This document shows positions 61,949 to 64,000 of a stretch of DNA of 64,000 nucleotides, in pieces. The translations under genes were made by a program, and so were the position numbers. The stretch is from Bacteroidaceae bacterium (lineage in GTDB: Bacteria; Bacteroidota; Bacteroidia; Bacteroidales; Bacteroidaceae), in contig JAFZSP010000085.1 of assembly GCA_017619335.1 (NCBI GenBank), positions 1 through 64,000 on the forward strand, written 5' to 3'. Every line of letters starts with the position of its first letter. Positions within the stretch are counted from its first letter, which is position 1. The notes under the pieces are model-generated. The model worked only from the letters and a program-made list of their open reading frames with translations, did not search any database and was not told the DNA's origin.

Positions 61949-62845
61949 CTATTGTTTTTCAAGGGTGCTTATTTGTTTTTCTGTGGGCTTTTCTTGTTGA
62001 CTTCTCAGTTGCCAGAAGGCAACGGCGGAGGCGGCTGCCACGTTGAGAGAATCCACGCCGTGGGCCATAGGGATTCGAACGACGTAGTCGGCTGCGCTGA
62101 TACTGGCGTGCGGGAGTCCATCGCCTTCGGTGCCAAGAATAATCGCCAGTCGGGGCTCTCGCGTGAGGACCGGGTCGTCGATGGATATGGAGTTGTCGGT
62201 CAGTGCCATTGCGGCAGTTCGGAAGCCGAGGCGGCGCAGGACATGTTGGTAATCAGCCGTTTCCACCCACGTCCAAGGCACCAGGAAGACGCTTCCCATG
62301 GAGACGCGGACAGCCCTGCGGTTCAGCGGGTCACAAGAGTTGGTTGTCAGCAGCACGGCATCGATTCCCAAGGCGGCTGCGGAGCGGAAGATGGCTCCGA
62401 TGTTGGTGGTGTCTGTCACGGCTTCGATCACGGCCACGCGGCGGGCGTCACGGCAGATGTCTTCCACCGCTCTGGGCGCTGGACGGCGCATGGCACAGAG
62501 AACGCCGCGGGTGAGGGTGTAACCCGTCAGCTGGGCCAGCAGTTCACGGGAGCCGGTGAAGACGGGGAAATCATCGCAGACGGACAAACCGTCTGCCACT
62601 GAACCGTTGGAGGAGTGAAGGGTAGTGGCGCGCTGGATGATGTCGGCGGCATCACCAGTGATGTGACGCTGTTCACATAAGAGGGCAAGCGGCTCATAAC
62701 CAGCATCCAAGGCCACCCGAATCACCTTCGGGCTCTCACAGATGAACACGCCCTTCTCCGGCTCCAGACGGTTCCGCAGCTGTGCTTCTGTGAGTGAGGC
62801 AAACACCTGCACACGAGGGTCATTCAACGAAGTTATTTCTGTCAT
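61949..62845 (-). CDS. SpoU/TrmH-family RNA 2'-O-methyltransferase
   Basis: 298 residues from ATG 62845 (MTEITSLNDPRVQVFASLTE). A longer frame to 62953 would overlap most of the DUF4250 gene and starts with a low-complexity Thr/Pro/Ser segment, so I rejected it. The SPOUT motifs are clear: TNIGAIFRSAAALGIDA, IILGTEGDGLPHA and VRIPMAHGVDSLNVAAASAV, forming the trefoil-knot AdoMet site. It probably methylates the ribose of a tRNA or rRNA nucleotide. Its ATG is one base after the DUF4250 stop, implying translational coupling. Confidence 0.9.
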   Translation of the reverse strand: MTEITSLNDPRVQVFASLTEAQLRNRLEPEKGVFICESPKVIRVALDAGYEPLALLCEQRHITGDAADIIQRATTLHSSNGSVADGLSVCDDFPVFTGSRELLAQLTGYTLTRGVLCAMRRPAPRAVEDICRDARRVAVIEAVTDTTNIGAIFRSAAALGIDAVLLTTNSCDPLNRRAVRVSMGSVFLVPWTWVETADYQHVLRRLGFRTAAMALTDNSISIDDPVLTREPRLAIILGTEGDGLPHASISAADYVVRIPMAHGVDSLNVAAASAVAFWQLRSQQEKPTEKQISTLEKQ

Positions 62846-62846
62846 G

Positions 62847-63017
62847 TTATTTGAATTGGTGCCCGTCGAAGGTGAAACCGTGGGCGTTGAGGGTGGCTTT
62901 GAGTTCCTCGGGGTCACAGTCGTGGCAGGCACAGAGGTCTTCGAGGTCTTCATATTGTCCGTCGCGGAGCATCATATTGATGGTGGAGACGAGGATGATG
63001 GGGTCGGAGGGGAGCAT
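62847..63017 (-). CDS. DUF4250 small protein
   Basis: 56 residues, starting MLPSDPIILVSTINMMLRDG and ending LKATLNAHGFTFDGHQFK. The LP.DP..L.S..NM.LRD start and the late NAHGF..D..QF end fit DUF4250. The ATG at 63017 is immediately preceded, on the minus strand, by thirteen heptads. Function unknown; conserved as a short acidic cytoplasmic protein with CACHDC in the middle. Its stop is one base before the SpoU ATG. Confidence 0.82.
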   Translation of the reverse strand: MLPSDPIILVSTINMMLRDGQYEDLEDLCACHDCDPEELKATLNAHGFTFDGHQFK

Positions 63018-63018
63018 G

Positions 63019-63109
63019 GAAAATGAAAAGTGAAAAATGAAAAGTGAAAAATGGAAAATGAAAAGTGAAAAATGGAAAATGAAAAGTGAAAAATGAAAAG
63101 TGAAAAAGG
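63019..63109. repeat. Thirteen heptanucleotide repeats directly before the DUF4250 start
   Basis: Exact 7-bp period for 91 bp: GAAAATG, AAAAGTG, AAAAATG and so on (on the minus strand CATTTTC, CACTTTT, CATTTTT). One base separates it from the ATG. Fills the gap to the LMW-PTP stop. Confidence 0.93.
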
Positions 63110-63116
63110 AAAGGGG

Positions 63117-63581
63117 TTAGGAGCATTTTTTCAGCAGTGCCTGACAGCCTTCGAGGACGTCACGCCAGGTGGCTTTGAAGTTGCCGGTGTACCATGGGTC
63201 TGCCACATCGCCGGGACGGCTGGTGAAATCCATGAGTTTGTGAATTTTATGATCGGGGTCGCCTCCGCAGATGGCCCGCATATTTCGGATGTTCCATTCG
63301 TCCATCCCGATGAGAAGGTCAAAGCGTTCGTAGTCAGCGCGTCGGAGTTGGCGGGCAGTCTTGCCAGCACAGCTGATGCCGTGTGCTGCCAGCTCGCGTC
63401 GGGCTGGAGGATAAACGCTGTTGCCCAACTCCTCTGTGGAGGTGGCGGCAGATTCTATGTAGAAGTAGGCCTCGCGGTGCGCTTGCTGCACCAGGTCTTT
63501 CATCACGAACTCTGCCATGGGACTGCGGCAGATGTTGCCGTGGCAGACAAAGAGAATACGCGTTATTTCCTTGTTATCCAT
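63117..63581 (-). CDS. Low-molecular-weight protein tyrosine phosphatase
   Basis: 154 residues. The P-loop CHGNICRSPMAEF (CX5R, residues 13-20) and the general-acid Asp in DPWYTG (about 127) are complete. LMW-PTPs dephosphorylate tyrosine residues, for example on capsule-regulating kinases. It lies 16 bp after the GH18 gene and upstream of the heptad block. No membrane signal; cytoplasmic. Confidence 0.93.
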   Translation of the reverse strand: MDNKEITRILFVCHGNICRSPMAEFVMKDLVQQAHREAYFYIESAATSTEELGNSVYPPARRELAAHGISCAGKTARQLRRADYERFDLLIGMDEWNIRNMRAICGGDPDHKIHKLMDFTSRPGDVADPWYTGNFKATWRDVLEGCQALLKKCS

Positions 63582-63597
63582 AGTGCTGAATGTAAAT

Positions 63598-64000
63598 TTA
63601 TTGCGGCGTTCCTAACCATTGCCAGATGGTACGCATACCCTCTTGAAGAGGACCGTCTGCCGTACATTCCCAATACATGCCGCCGCGCAACCCTTTCTGA
63701 ATGATATATTGACACTTGTAGGCTAACGAGACGGCGTTGTCATAGGCCCAGACGAGTTGCCCGCTCTCATCGACAAGATAGGGCACCTTGCCCACGTCGT
63801 CCCATTGACGGGTGTATTTGCCCTGCGTTTCTCCCGTCTTCACGAATCGATGCAGGATCTTGTCTGGATGACTGCCCCGTCCGTAGAGTGGCATCCCAAG
63901 GAGCAGTTTTTCCTTGGGTATTCCAGCGCTGAGGTGAGCTTCCACGGCTTCTTCCACCGTGATGCGTCCCGAGAGTGGTGACCGGTGGAGCGTAGTGTGG
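63598..64000 (-). CDS. Glycoside hydrolase family 18 protein, C-terminal part only
   Basis: The frame is open to the window edge, so the start lies beyond 64000; the visible 133 residues begin near HTTLHRSPLSGRITVEEAVE. The GH18 fold shows in AGIPKEKLLLGMPLYGRGS, TRQWDDVGKVPYLV, AYDNAVSLAYKCQYI and GLRGGMYWECTADG. The catalytic DxxDxDxE motif is upstream of the visible part. Likely a secreted chitinase or endo-N-acetylglucosaminidase-type enzyme acting on glycans. Confidence 0.88.
   Translation of the reverse strand, partial: HTTLHRSPLSGRITVEEAVEAHLSAGIPKEKLLLGMPLYGRGSHPDKILHRFVKTGETQGKYTRQWDDVGKVPYLVDESGQLVWAYDNAVSLAYKCQYIIQKGLRGGMYWECTADGPLQEGMRTIWQWLGTPQ

Noticed and set aside
61949..62953. 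A longer version of the SpoU protein starting at 62953
   Set aside because: The extra 36 residues (Thr/Pro/Ser-rich) come from reading the DUF4250 gene in another frame; the ATG at 62845 follows that gene's stop by one base.

Overview
The window reads as chromosomal DNA of a Bacteroidales bacterium, most probably a Prevotella-like member of the Bacteroidota. The evidence is the recurrent promoter element TAnnTTTG (usually TACCTTTG) with a TTG about 19-20 bp upstream, starts without Shine-Dalgarno sequences, an oversized SecA, a bifunctional Fkp, GldE beside ssb and mutY, a Cys-poor DksA-like protein, and secreted proteins ending in a DLSGR...G.Y..NGKK tail. Species cannot be fixed from sequence reading alone.

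Layout. 1-4.0 kb (minus): two secreted proteins (one cut by the window edge, one transglutaminase-like lipoprotein) and a SnoaL-like protein. 4.2-10.6 kb (minus): an envelope block read coaX, OMP barrel, lptC, CorC-like protein, then ppiD with its own promoter. 10.8-17.4 kb (plus): DUF4105 protein, a PafA-like protein that has lost its catalytic residues, secA and an mgtC remnant. 17.4-17.9 kb: a repeat-rich gap. 17.9-23.6 kb (plus): ileS, dksA-like, lspA, DUF4296 lipoprotein. 24.1-26.4 kb: galE and ispE convergent on a perfect 50-bp palindrome. 26.5-33.6 kb (plus): two M6 metalloproteases, then manC and fkp for GDP-mannose and GDP-fucose. 33.8-41.8 kb (plus): a 1643-residue repetitive secreted protein, a TPR/membrane/HTH regulator and a CotH-like protein; the first and last share promoter architecture. 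41.8-47.5 kb: an accessory island (22-bp array, 36-bp perfect inverted repeat, Fic, winged-helix ORF, a zinc/GIY-YIG/repeat protein, a possible HEPN partner, a DUF1016 nuclease). 47.7-53.5 kb: DUF418 and DUF4251 proteins, then thrS-infC-rpmI-rplT. 53.5-60.8 kb: Na/Pi transporter, ssb-gldE, mutY, HU, a 29-residue basic protein, rng and tRNA-Pro. 60.8-64 kb (minus): GH18 (partial), LMW-PTP, DUF4250, SpoU methyltransferase, threonine-aldolase-like enzyme.

The most unusual content is in repeats and the island. Four intergenic sites hold tandem arrays with an exact 22-bp period, two of them sharing a 14-bp core in opposite orientation. A separate heptanucleotide family (CTTTAAA/CTCTAAA-like, CAYTTTY in one case) lies immediately before secA, fkp, rplT and a DUF4250 gene and flanks the coaX/DUF4105 divergent promoters. 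Palindromic repeats also appear in frame inside ileS, fkp and the DUF1016 gene. The best candidate for an undescribed system is the AT-rich GIY-YIG/zinc/repeat protein with its 4-bp-overlapping HEPN-like partner (43.5-46.2 kb).
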